From CAZVYJ01 sp964631565 (lineage in GTDB: Bacteria; Planctomycetota; Phycisphaerae; SM23-33): 64,000 bases of DNA. The stretch spans positions 55,471 to 119,470 of the forward strand of contig CAZVYJ010000001.1 in the NCBI GenBank assembly GCA_964631565.1, given 5' to 3'. Shown here one piece after another: positions 33,503 through 41,626 of this stretch (positions are counted from its first letter, which is position 1; every line of letters starts with the position of its first letter). Position numbers and translations under genes: made by a program. The notes below the pieces were generated by a model, which was not told the origin of the DNA, made no database searches, and worked only from the letters and a program-made list of their open reading frames with translations.

Positions 33503-34066
33503 TTACACCTTGGGCAGCGCACCCAGTGCGAACACCATCGCGAAGATGCCGACCGTTTCGACGATACCTTCGGCAATGAGCAGGAAGACGAAGCCCTTGC
33601 CGTCGCTCTCCGACATTCCACGGATACCGGCAGCGCCTATCTTGCCCTGCATCCAGGCCGAGAACAGTTCAGCCAGGCCGACGCCGATGCCTGCGGCAAG
33701 CAGCATGCCTGAGAACTCGATAGTCATTGCAGCGTTAGCCGCCGTCTTGACCAGCAGCACCTCGAGTATCTTGTTCATGACGATCATGGCGTAGAGCGTC
33801 TGGCTGATGGGCAGGCCGACAATGATGATGTAGGTGAATCGGAGAGTCTTGCCCGCCTTGCCTTCCTTGGACCATGCGCCTGCGGCTGCCTGGCCGGCGG
33901 CACCTATGCCGAGTGAGCTTCCAATGGCTGCGATGCCGAGCGCCAGTGCCGCACCGAGCTGGCCAAGGAACACGTAAAGCTGCTGGCTGCTGACTGCGGT
34001 TGCTGCAGCTTCGGGTTGAGTCGCCTGAGCGAGAACGCCTGCAAGCGATAAACAATTGAATGTCAT
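33503..34066 (-). CDS. atpK: V-type ATPase subunit K (proteolipid, rotor ring)
   Basis: A 187-residue proteolipid with four helices in two hairpins, the rotor ring that carries ions. Its second hairpin ends IAEGIVETVGIFAM, where the Glu of VET is the ion-binding carboxylate. The first hairpin has Gln in place of Glu in LPISQTLYAM, so there is one carboxylate per four helices, as in the Na+ V-ATPase of Enterococcus hirae. Against that protein the Na+ ligands Leu, Thr, Gln, Gln and Glu read here as Leu, Ser, Gln, Gln and Glu (LPISQ; FSAWMQGK; IVET). This favours sodium as the coupling ion. Start at 34066 with GGAGACGG inside the atpI end; last gene of the operon before the terminator. Confidence 0.92.
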   Translation of the reverse strand: MTFNCLSLAGVLAQATQPEAAATAVSSQQLYVFLGQLGAALALGIAAIGSSLGIGAAGQAAAGAWSKEGKAGKTLRFTYIIIVGLPISQTLYAMIVMNKILEVLLVKTAANAAMTIEFSGMLLAAGIGVGLAELFSAWMQGKIGAAGIRGMSESDGKGFVFLLIAEGIVETVGIFAMVFALGALPKV

Positions 34067-35844
34067 CTTTCCGTCTCCTTAATGTTTGTCTGAGCGAACG
34101 GCTGATAAGCGTATCCGCTCCATTGAACGCCGATGTTGTTTGAAAACTCAAGCATATTCAGTCGCACACCGTGTGCGAATATTGCAATCAGCGTCAGGCC
34201 TATATTCAGGGCGTGGCCGAGCACGAGAATAAGAATAATTGTCACGATGTTCCCGGTCGACAGGGCAAGCTGGTTGAAGCTTGCCGCCAGCACGCCGCCG
34301 GCCAGTCCGACCGCCATGAGGCGGACGTAGCTTATTACGTCGGAGAAGCTGCTTATCATCGACAGCGGGAAGTTCGCCAGACCGATGCCTATCATCTTGA
34401 TCGGGTTTTTCGACGGCGCGTGGAACAATATCGCCATCGCCGCACCGATTGTCAGCAGGTAAGGCCACGGCGTGTTCATATCCAGCGGATCGCTGAGCAC
34501 GAAATACTTGACGACTCCGTACATTCCCCAGATGAACGTCGCCCAGCCGACCGGCGCGAGCGATTTCAGCGACGGCCAGAGCGCCAGCCCTCGTCTCAGC
34601 TGCGCCCACGTAAGATGTATCGCGCCAATGGTGAAACTTATCCGCATGAGCAAGGCCCTGGATGCGTCGCTCATGTCGACTGTTATGAAGGGCTTGTAAA
34701 TAGTGACGCCGAAGAATGTGGCGGTTATGACGCCCCACATTATGGTCGCTCCGCCGATTACGATAATCAGGCGGGTGAACTGATCGCCGAACGCCCTGGC
34801 TGCTTTCTTGTATAACAGCAGCGGCAAGAGGAACATTATTGCACCATATCCGCCGTCGCCTATAAGCATGGCTGCGAATATCGGCAGGGCCAGCATGAAC
34901 GGAATCGATATGTCTATCTCGCGATAGCCGGCGACGGTCCCGAGTATTTTGAAGAGGCCTTCTATTGGCTTTGTCCAGCGCGGGTAGCGTATGAGTGTGG
35001 GCGGATCCTCGTTTTCCGCGGGGGCGATGGTTTCGACGGCTGCGTCGACGCCCTCCGCCGCCAGGTCTGCTGTCAGCGTTTCTGCTTTTTCGGCCGGCAC
35101 CCAGCCCTGGATGGCGAACAACCTGTCGTCGGTCATGCCGCCGCGGCTGGCGGCGAGGAAGTCGGCCTTCTCGCGAAGTACGGCGAGCTGCTTTTCCATC
35201 TCCGGCACGAGGCTGGCGAGTTTCGGCAGGCGTGCGTCGTTGGCCTTAAGTTGCGATTCGATTCCGGCGGCCTCCGCCCTGATGGCGGGGCGGTCCTGCC
35301 TGGGAAGCTCGACCGGCGAGGCAGATTCGGGCAGCTTCAGTTCGTCCGAGCGATCGATTACGCCGACCAGGACTTTGCCCTTGCCGACACCGGCGATGAC
35401 GCTGACGCACTCGGCGTCGAGTTTTGCAGCGTCGGCGGACGGCAGCGTGTAGAACTTCGGATTGATGCCGGCCTCCGCGAGCCGCCTGAACTGCTCCAGC
35501 GTGGCGTCGCCCCAGATTTTCAGCTCTTCATACTGGCGGTTCAGCATGTTGAGCTTGCCCTGGAGCACTGCCGCGTCGCGCTGAATCTGCACTGCTTCGG
35601 CGGCGGCAGCGGCTGGTGTAATTTGAAGAATATCGCCCCGCTTGCCGGTCGGCTTGATGCGGCCGAGAATCTGGACGGCCTTGGTGTACAGGTCTATTTC
35701 GGCGGCGACTTTTTCTTCTTCAGACGTCTTCTGGGCGTCCAGCGGCGTAAGGTGGATTACATTGAGCCGGCCAAGCGCGTCAAGCAGGCGATGCCGATCG
35801 TCGCTGCGAGTCACAACATAAACTTTTCGCATTTCAACAATCAT
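34063..35844 (-). CDS. atpI: V-type ATPase subunit I (a-type stator and ion channel)
   Basis: A 593-residue subunit I. The N-terminal 290 residues are soluble with long helices (stator arm) and the remainder has about seven or eight membrane helices that contact the K ring and form the ion path (GDGGYGAIMFLLPLLLYKKA; FSDVISYVRLMAVGLAGGVLA; GHALNIGLTLIAIFAHGVRLNMLEF). The Arg in SYVRLMAVG is the conserved essential residue. It overlaps atpD and atpK by four bases at each end (ATGA), so the operon is translationally coupled. Length is close to the usual 600-660. Confidence 0.93.
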   Translation of the reverse strand: MIVEMRKVYVVTRSDDRHRLLDALGRLNVIHLTPLDAQKTSEEEKVAAEIDLYTKAVQILGRIKPTGKRGDILQITPAAAAAEAVQIQRDAAVLQGKLNMLNRQYEELKIWGDATLEQFRRLAEAGINPKFYTLPSADAAKLDAECVSVIAGVGKGKVLVGVIDRSDELKLPESASPVELPRQDRPAIRAEAAGIESQLKANDARLPKLASLVPEMEKQLAVLREKADFLAASRGGMTDDRLFAIQGWVPAEKAETLTADLAAEGVDAAVETIAPAENEDPPTLIRYPRWTKPIEGLFKILGTVAGYREIDISIPFMLALPIFAAMLIGDGGYGAIMFLLPLLLYKKAARAFGDQFTRLIIVIGGATIMWGVITATFFGVTIYKPFITVDMSDASRALLMRISFTIGAIHLTWAQLRRGLALWPSLKSLAPVGWATFIWGMYGVVKYFVLSDPLDMNTPWPYLLTIGAAMAILFHAPSKNPIKMIGIGLANFPLSMISSFSDVISYVRLMAVGLAGGVLAASFNQLALSTGNIVTIILILVLGHALNIGLTLIAIFAHGVRLNMLEFSNNIGVQWSGYAYQPFAQTNIKETER

Positions 35845-36500
35845 TGCTGCTTTGCCTCCAGTTCGCCTGCGCCGGCGTAAGTCACGTGGCCTTCAATAGC
35901 CCCGGTCTCGGAGAGTTTCGCTTTTGCGATTTTAGCGCGGGCGACGCCGGCGGTCATCTCGTCGCCGAGATGTATGCGGATAACGCGGATAGCCTCGCGG
36001 GCCTGGGGTATCTTGACCTTTTCGAACAGGTTCACGCGCTGGATTATCTTGGTAAGCTCTTTTTTGAGCAGGTCGTACTTGCGGTCGATGACCTCGGCCT
36101 CGGCCAGCCGCTTGTTAAGCTCGCGGAGGTCAGCCAGGGCTGTGTCGACCCACGCCGGCGTGGCGAACAGGCTGTAAGAGGCCTGCGGGAACTCGACGCC
36201 CTCGAAAATCGGGACGCGAACGCCGGCAATGTTGACCTGGGAGGTTTTCACCTCGGTCGGCCTGGCCATGGCGCGAATGTCCACGCCGGCGATGTCCTTC
36301 ATGACCGACTTATACCCGTCCAGCCTGCGGTGGACGACGCCTGCGGCGTCGTGCACTTTCTGCCGCTCGATGACGACTTCGCGCATCGTCACCTGAAGCT
36401 GCTGCTGCTTGAGCTTCAGCGTCGGCAGATATCGCTCGAAGCGGGTCAGCGATTCACGCTGACGTTTAAGCTCCGGCCTGGTTAACTTTAACTTTGCCAT
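35841..36500 (-). CDS. atpD: V-type ATPase subunit D (central rotor shaft)
   Basis: A 219-residue subunit D. The N-terminus KLKLTRPELKRQRESLTRFERYLPTLKLKQQQL (quoted as LTRPELKRQRESL at about residues 4-16) and C-terminal RRVNLFEKVKIPQAREAIRVIRIHLGDE-type motif (NLFEKVKIPQ at about 159-168) are the conserved antiparallel coiled coil that turns inside the A3B3 head. It begins only a few bases after the stop of the inserted four-helix gene. Confidence 0.93.
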   Translation of the reverse strand: MAKLKLTRPELKRQRESLTRFERYLPTLKLKQQQLQVTMREVVIERQKVHDAAGVVHRRLDGYKSVMKDIAGVDIRAMARPTEVKTSQVNIAGVRVPIFEGVEFPQASYSLFATPAWVDTALADLRELNKRLAEAEVIDRKYDLLKKELTKIIQRVNLFEKVKIPQAREAIRVIRIHLGDEMTAGVARAKIAKAKLSETGAIEGHVTYAGAGELEAKQQ

Positions 36501-36503
36501 AAT

Positions 36504-36905
36504 TCAATTTCGGATTTCGGAATTCAGATTTCGGATTTTGTTGTTAGGCTTTCGCAGCCGTTTTTTGACCGTATTTATTGAAGCTACAATCATCCGAAGA
36601 ATTTCTTCCGCTTCTTGCATGATTTCATGTACCAATTCACTTTTTATCATTCCGGATTCAACGATCAATTCCAGCCAGTAGATGGTTTCATCCGCCTCTT
36701 CCTCAACTGTTCCCATTCTGGCCATAAAATCTCTATCAGTTCGTGACCGGCAGGCAGCCCGGTAATTCGCGCCGACGCTGGTTCCTGACTTTAAAATCTG
36801 CTTCGAAATAACGGAACCTTCATTCGTTTTGGGCAGTGCTTCAGCCAAACGGATGATACGGAGAGCAAAATATTTTGTTCTCTGTTTCATCTCTTCCGGC
36901 GTCAT
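36504..36905 (-). CDS. Four-helix-bundle protein of the 23S-rRNA intervening-sequence (IVP/S23) family
   Basis: A 133-residue protein with the family marks KYFALRIIRLAEALPKTNEGSVISKQILKSGTSVGANYRAA (quoted as SKQILKSGTSVGANYRAA at about residues 34-51), EEADETIYWLELI and a last amphipathic helix. Members are found inside 23S rRNA intervening sequences, with diversity-generating retroelements (Avd-like) and as free genes; their function is not settled, though they bind nucleic acid or protein as pentameric barrels in some cases. Here the gene lies between atpB and atpD. The C-terminal residues (KIRNLNSEIRN) are encoded by the AT-rich repeat itself. The insert does not disturb any ATPase frame. 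Confidence 0.82.
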   Translation of the reverse strand: MTPEEMKQRTKYFALRIIRLAEALPKTNEGSVISKQILKSGTSVGANYRAACRSRTDRDFMARMGTVEEEADETIYWLELIVESGMIKSELVHEIMQEAEEILRMIVASINTVKKRLRKPNNKIRNLNSEIRN

Positions 36906-36920
36906 GAGTATTTTGCTTTC

Positions 36921-36953
36921 AATCCGAATTCCGAAATCCTAAATCCGAAATTT
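36921..36953. repeat. Right flanking repeat of the four-helix gene
   Basis: Units AATCCGAATTCCG, AAATCCT, AAATCCG and AAATTTCC; inverted relative to the left copy at 36506-36539 and carrying seven extra bases (CTAAATC). Confidence 0.65.
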
Positions 36954-36960
36954 CCAATTG

Positions 36961-38274
36961 TTACACTTCTGCTTCCGCCAGTTTCTTTGGCCAGTGAGCC
37001 TCGATGATGCTGCGGCGGATGCCGATTTCTTCCGGCTCGAAGCATTCCGCCAGCATCTCCCAGCAGCGGTCGAGGGCCTCGAACAGCGGAATATTCACGC
37101 GAAGGTCCATGATTTTGCCTTCGAACAGCTGGCCGTATTTCAGGAGCTTTTCGTCCCAAGCCGACATTTCGAAGCCCATGTTCCGTTTTTCGCGGCTTTC
37201 GCGGCAGAGCGCATAAAGCTGAATGCAGGCGTTCATGATTGCGCGGTGGTCGTCGCGGGTCTTGCCGTTTACCTGCTGCTTGAGACGCGAGAGCGAGCCG
37301 AACGGCTCGATCCAGCCGTCGCGGAGGTAGAACTGGCCCTCGGTGATGTAGCCCGTGTTGTCCGGAACCGGATGGGTAACATCGTCGCCCGGCATGGTGA
37401 CGCATGCGAGCACGGTCATCGAGCCGGCCTCGTCGAAGTCGACGGCCTTTTCATAGCGGCGGGCCATTTGGGTGTAAAGGTCGCCCGGGTAGCCGCGGTT
37501 GGAAGGTATCTGTTCCATCGTGATGGCGATTTCCTTCAGTGCATCCGCGAAGGCTGTCATGTCTGTCAGCAGCACGAGCACTCGTTTGCCCTGCAGCGCG
37601 AAGCTTTCGCCGACGGCCAGGCAAAGGTCCGGCACGAGGAGGCATTCGACAACCGGGTCGGCGGCTGTGTGTATGAACATGATGCTTCGGCCCAGCACGC
37701 CGCCTTCCTCGAACGTTTTGCGGAATGTCAGGTAGTCGTCGTGGCGAAGGCCCATGCCGCCGAGGATGATGACGTCGGCGTCAGCCTGCAGGCCGACGCG
37801 GGCGAGCAGTTCGTTGTAGGGCTGGCCGGCGACGGAGAAAATCGGCAGTTTCTGCGACTCGACGAGCGAGTTGAAGATGTCGATCATCGGGATGCGGGTC
37901 TGGATCATGTTGTCAGGTCTGCGGCGCTTGACGGGGTTGACCGCCGGCGAGCCGATGTCGACCGGCTCGGCCTGGATTTCCGGCCTGTTGTCGCGGGGCC
38001 GGCCCGATCCGTCGAAGATGCGGCCCATCAGGTCGTTGCTGAACGGCACCTGCATCGGGTGGCCCATGAAACGCACACGGTCGCCGGTCGATACGCCCTG
38101 TGTGCCCGCGAAAACCTGCAGCGAAACCTGGTCGCTCTCGAGGCGTATGACCTGGGCGAGCGAAGAGCCGCGGCTGGTCGTTATGACCGCCAGTTCGTCG
38201 TAGCCGACGCCTTCTGCCTCCACGGTCACCACGTTGCCGGCGATACGGGTTATCTTGTCGTAGTACTTTCTCAT
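36961..38274 (-). CDS. atpB: V-type ATPase subunit B (non-catalytic)
   Basis: A 437-residue subunit B of the A3B3 head. It has the regulatory-site residues without a Walker A: LMGRIFDGSGRPRDNRPEI, PIMIQTRIPMIDIFNSLVESQKLPIFSVAGQPYN-type stretch, and LVLLTDMTAFADALKEI (Walker B-like). The family signature GYPGDLYTQMARRYEKA is present at about 281-297. Length fits. It follows atpA after 27 bases, and its stop is 55 bases before the inserted four-helix gene. Confidence 0.95.
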   Translation of the reverse strand: MRKYYDKITRIAGNVVTVEAEGVGYDELAVITTSRGSSLAQVIRLESDQVSLQVFAGTQGVSTGDRVRFMGHPMQVPFSNDLMGRIFDGSGRPRDNRPEIQAEPVDIGSPAVNPVKRRRPDNMIQTRIPMIDIFNSLVESQKLPIFSVAGQPYNELLARVGLQADADVIILGGMGLRHDDYLTFRKTFEEGGVLGRSIMFIHTAADPVVECLLVPDLCLAVGESFALQGKRVLVLLTDMTAFADALKEIAITMEQIPSNRGYPGDLYTQMARRYEKAVDFDEAGSMTVLACVTMPGDDVTHPVPDNTGYITEGQFYLRDGWIEPFGSLSRLKQQVNGKTRDDHRAIMNACIQLYALCRESREKRNMGFEMSAWDEKLLKYGQLFEGKIMDLRVNIPLFEALDRCWEMLAECFEPEEIGIRRSIIEAHWPKKLAEAEV

Positions 38275-38301
38275 CTCAGTCTCTTTTCCTGCTGAAAATG
38301 T

Positions 38302-40035
38302 CTAATTGCGTTGCGCTTTGCCTTTAGCCTTTATGAAGCCGTCGATTTCCGACAGGATTCTCTTGTAATCGTCGCTGTCGGTGGCGGCGTAGTTCCAGTT
38401 GCGGAACATGTCTGTCGCCTGGAACATTGTTTTTCTGGCGTCGTCCTTGGTTTCGAAGTCGAAGTCCGTTGCAACGATTTCCATGACCTTGTCGAACACG
38501 AATATCTGGCGGTCTTTCGGCGTGGCGGCGTCAACCTCGTCGAACGCGTTCTGCTGGAGGTATACGTTATCGAAGAAGTCGGCCTTCAGCATAATGGTGA
38601 AGTCGCTCATGTGCGTGCCTTCCTCGCCGACGACGGTCATCATCTGCTTGACTTCGTTGCCTTTTCGCAGCAGCGTACGGGCGGCGGCGACTTTCTTCGG
38701 GTCGATGATGCCGACGTACTTGCTCCATGAATCCAGCGGGTCGATTGCGGGGTAGCGGCGGGCGTCACTGCGTGCCCGGCTGAGGCCGTGAAACGCGCCG
38801 ACGACCTTCAGCGTGCCCTGCGTCACCGGTTCTTCGAAGTTGCCGCCCGACGGGCTTACCGTGCCGCCGATTGTCAGCGAGCCGGTGCTGCCGTCGTGAA
38901 GCTCTATTACGCCCGCCCGCTCGTAGAACGACGCGATGCGGCTTTCCAGGTAGGCGGGGAAGGCCTCTTCGCCGGGGATTTCTTCCAGGCGCCCTGACAC
39001 TTCACGCATAGCCTGCGCCCATCGCGACGTCGAGTCGGCCAGCAGCAGCACGTCCAGGCCCATCTGGCGGTAGTATTCGGCCAGCGTGGCGGCCGTGTAG
39101 ACCGAGGCTTCGCGTGCGGCGACCGGCATGGCCGACGTGTTGCAGATGATTATCGTGCGCTCCATCAGACTTTTGCCCGTTCGCGGGTCTATGAGTTCCG
39201 GGAATTCGCGGATGGTTTCGACGACTTCGCCGGCTCGTTCGCCGCAGGCCGCCACGATTACAATGTCAACCTCGGCGTGGCGGGAAGTAATCTGCTGGAG
39301 AACGGTCTTGCCGGCGCCGAACGGTCCGGGAATGCAGTACGTGCCGCCTCGGACAATGGGGAACAGCGAGTCGATAATGCGGATGCGGGTGGCCAGCGGT
39401 TCTTCCGGCATAAGCCGCTGCCTGGAGATGTTCAACGGGCGTTTGACAGGCCAGTTCTGACGCATCGTGACGGATTTTTTTTCGCCGCGGTCGTTAACCA
39501 GCACGGCGATTTCGTCGGTGACGGTGTATTCGCCTGCGGCTGCGATTGATTCGACTTTCCATGCGCCTGTCAGCGTGAAGGTCGCCATGATGCGATGCTT
39601 GAATATCCCTTCAGGGACGGTGCCGAGTGTTTCGCCGGCCTTCACCATGTCGCCTGCTGCTGCGGTGGGGGTGAACGCCCATTTTTTGTTCTCGTCGAGG
39701 CCCGGCAGGTACATGCCCGGCTTGAGGAAGTAACCGGCCTTTTCCGCCAGTTTCGGCAGGGGGTTCTGCAGACCATCGTATATCTGTCCGAGCAGGCCCG
39801 GACCGAGCGTTACCGAAAGCATTTCTTCCTTGAATTCGACGGTATCGCCGACTTTAAGCCCGCGGGTTTCCTCGAAGACCTGGAGGTCGGCAAGCTGCCC
39901 GCGGATGCGGATGACTTCGCTGAGCAGTTTCGCTCCATCCTGACGGCAGCAGTAGCCCACGGAGTTCTGGACCACGTTGCCTCGCGTCTGGGCGATAACC
40001 ATGTTTCCAAAGACGGCTACTATCCTTCCAGTCAC
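38302..40035 (-). CDS. atpA: V-type ATPase subunit A (catalytic)
   Basis: A 577-residue catalytic subunit. Walker A is GPFGAGKTVLQQ (about residues 227-238), the V-ATPase variant of GxxxxGKT. CGERAGEVVETI contains the catalytic Glu, and VLLLADSTSRWAQAMREVSGRLEEIPGEEAFPAYL is the family region with Walker B and the arginine finger neighbourhood (quoted as ADSTSRWAQAMRE, about 325-337). The bulge domain after the N-terminal barrel (about 110-190) marks it as A/V-type, not F-type. Overlaps the DUF2764 gene by four bases. Confidence 0.97.
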   Translation of the reverse strand: MTGRIVAVFGNMVIAQTRGNVVQNSVGYCCRQDGAKLLSEVIRIRGQLADLQVFEETRGLKVGDTVEFKEEMLSVTLGPGLLGQIYDGLQNPLPKLAEKAGYFLKPGMYLPGLDENKKWAFTPTAAAGDMVKAGETLGTVPEGIFKHRIMATFTLTGAWKVESIAAAGEYTVTDEIAVLVNDRGEKKSVTMRQNWPVKRPLNISRQRLMPEEPLATRIRIIDSLFPIVRGGTYCIPGPFGAGKTVLQQITSRHAEVDIVIVAACGERAGEVVETIREFPELIDPRTGKSLMERTIIICNTSAMPVAAREASVYTAATLAEYYRQMGLDVLLLADSTSRWAQAMREVSGRLEEIPGEEAFPAYLESRIASFYERAGVIELHDGSTGSLTIGGTVSPSGGNFEEPVTQGTLKVVGAFHGLSRARSDARRYPAIDPLDSWSKYVGIIDPKKVAAARTLLRKGNEVKQMMTVVGEEGTHMSDFTIMLKADFFDNVYLQQNAFDEVDAATPKDRQIFVFDKVMEIVATDFDFETKDDARKTMFQATDMFRNWNYAATDSDDYKRILSEIDGFIKAKGKAQRN

Positions 40036-40751
40036 GGTATATTCCTCTCGTCCATAGTTGTATCGGTATTTCTGTCACCGTCATCTGCGGTGATGCGATT
40101 CCATCTGTGAAGCAGCATGAGCCTGGCGGCGTAGGCGGCCAGTTCGTCATTGCTGAATGAAAACCAAGCGTCATTTTCGGCCAGCCATGCCCAGCGGGCG
40201 CTGTCAAGCACCTTCAGCCCGGCGAGCGGATTGGCGGCCGACGCCCACTCGTTTATGACAGCCGAGGCGTCGATCGAGGCGGCCAGGTCGGGAGCGACGA
40301 GATAATATTCGGCGTCCAGCTCCAGCTGCTTGGCGCGGGCTTCAACGAGGGCGTTTCGCAGCGCCACTTCATAACCAGTCCATTCCGCAAGGAAAATGCT
40401 GCCTTGCCTGACTGCGACATCGGCGACATAACGGTAATAGGTTTCCCACGTGGCGTCCGCGGCGATCCGGGCCGTCTGATTCGGTTCACCCTCGAGATAG
40501 TCAGGCAGGGGCTGCTCGTTGCGCAGCTGCTCGACCGTCAGCACAGTCGGCTCGGCCTGCTGAATCTCTCCGGCGAGGATGGCTTCGCGCTGGATGAGAT
40601 CGTCGCAGAGAAAAATCGCGCCGAGCAGATGCGACAGCGTTTCGCTGTCGGCTATGTGGTCCAGCATCTCAGCCGGCGTCATCGGCGGCGGGCTGCCCAG
40701 TTCGCCAAGAGTCGGCAGCGAGGTGATTGTATAGAGGTTCTCGCCTTTCAT
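40032..40751 (-). CDS. DUF2764 protein of V-type ATPase operon
   Basis: A 239-residue, acidic, all-helical protein in the slot between subunits E and A. The start LYTITSLPTLGELGSPPPMT and DLIQREAILAGEI match the DUF2764 family, found in V-ATPase operons of Bacteroidetes, Chlamydiae and planctomycetes that lack genes for subunits C, F and G. Membrane segments are absent. A likely but unproved role is to stand in for subunit C (the d-like funnel that joins the rotor shaft to the ring). It overlaps both neighbours (ATG of one with the stop of the other), so its amount is tied to A and E. Confidence 0.82.
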   Translation of the reverse strand: MKGENLYTITSLPTLGELGSPPPMTPAEMLDHIADSETLSHLLGAIFLCDDLIQREAILAGEIQQAEPTVLTVEQLRNEQPLPDYLEGEPNQTARIAADATWETYYRYVADVAVRQGSIFLAEWTGYEVALRNALVEARAKQLELDAEYYLVAPDLAASIDASAVINEWASAANPLAGLKVLDSARWAWLAENDAWFSFSNDELAAYAARLMLLHRWNRITADDGDRNTDTTMDERNIP

Positions 40752-41410
40752 TACGACGGATCCTGGGTTCTGGTTTCTGTCTGGCCTGCTGCGGCGTCTA
40801 TGATTTTGCGCAGTTCCGGGCCAACGAGGTCTTTCAATGTTTCAGTCACAGAGTCGAGAGTCACTTCAATGGTGGCGCCGTCGACGCGGTATTCGAAGCC
40901 GGATGCCGCAAGTGTGCCTTTGAGGTCAATGGAAACGTTCTTGCGGGCCTTGTCGATTGCGTCCTGTCCGATTTCATGGAGCGCCCAGTCAACCAGCTTC
41001 TGCCGCATATCGGGGGCGACGTTGATATTCACGGCGACTTTGCCTTCGATATCTCTTTTGGCGTAATCGAGTATCAGATCGTGGAGAAGGGTTCCGATGA
41101 ACTCGGTATTTTCGAGCTTCACCTGTACGCCTCGGGCGATAACGGCGCCGAGCGCCTTATCCAGTGTTTCCCGCAGTCGCAGAACGGCGTCTCTGGCGGC
41201 GAGGTTCAGTTCGACCCGGTTTCGGGCGAGCGTGTCCTCGGCCTGCTTTTTGGCGCCGGAGACGATATCTTCAGCCTGCTTTTTGGCGTCGGAGATGATT
41301 TTGGCCGCCTGGCTCTGGGCGTCGGCTATGATCTTCTCCGCCGCCTGCTGTCCGGCCTGGACGCCTTCTTCCTGCAGTTTAGCTACAAACGATTCAATGT
41401 TACCTGCCAT
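40751..41410 (-). CDS. atpE: V-type ATPase subunit E (peripheral stalk)
   Basis: A 219-residue protein; the first 90 residues form a long Ala/Lys/Gln/Glu-rich helix (AGQQAAEKIIADAQSQAAKIISDAK, quoted in part) with a heptad pattern, and the C-terminal 100 are globular (ARGVQVKLENTEFIGTLLHDLILDYAKR). This is the pattern of subunit E, one half of the peripheral stalk. Its usual partner G/H has no separate gene here. First gene of the operon; a weak promoter (TTGAAA, 17 bases, GATATA) may lie about 100 bases upstream. Confidence 0.85.
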   Translation of the reverse strand: MAGNIESFVAKLQEEGVQAGQQAAEKIIADAQSQAAKIISDAKKQAEDIVSGAKKQAEDTLARNRVELNLAARDAVLRLRETLDKALGAVIARGVQVKLENTEFIGTLLHDLILDYAKRDIEGKVAVNINVAPDMRQKLVDWALHEIGQDAIDKARKNVSIDLKGTLAASGFEYRVDGATIEVTLDSVTETLKDLVGPELRKIIDAAAGQTETRTQDPS

Positions 41411-41626
41411 GTTGCGACTCCGTTAGTATAGTGCTGTAAGGCCATTATCGTAGTTTATCGCTGATACTTGATGATCCGTCGGCATGCTTGACCGCCCATA
41501 TATCGCGTAGGCGACCTTTTTTTTCAAGGGGTAAGCCAAAATGCCTGTTATAACGGGACTTTCGTTACAAAGGGCAAGCTGCTGAGGGTTCAATTTTTGT
41601 TACGGTACCTGTCTTTTCGTCTTGTT

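Larger units (their letters stand above)
36501..36957. mobile_element. Candidate small element: four-helix-bundle gene bounded by inverted AT-rich repeats
   Basis: The left repeat (36506-36539: AATTTCGGATTTCGGAATTC, then CAGATTTCGGATTTT) and the right repeat (36921-36953) are inverted copies; reversed, the right one reads AAATTTCGGATTTAGGATTTCGG then AATTCGGATT. They enclose a single gene (36504-36905) and split the V-ATPase operon between B and D. The unit is about 455 bases. No transposase is inside, so any movement would need help from elsewhere. No clear target duplication was identified. Confidence 0.5.
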
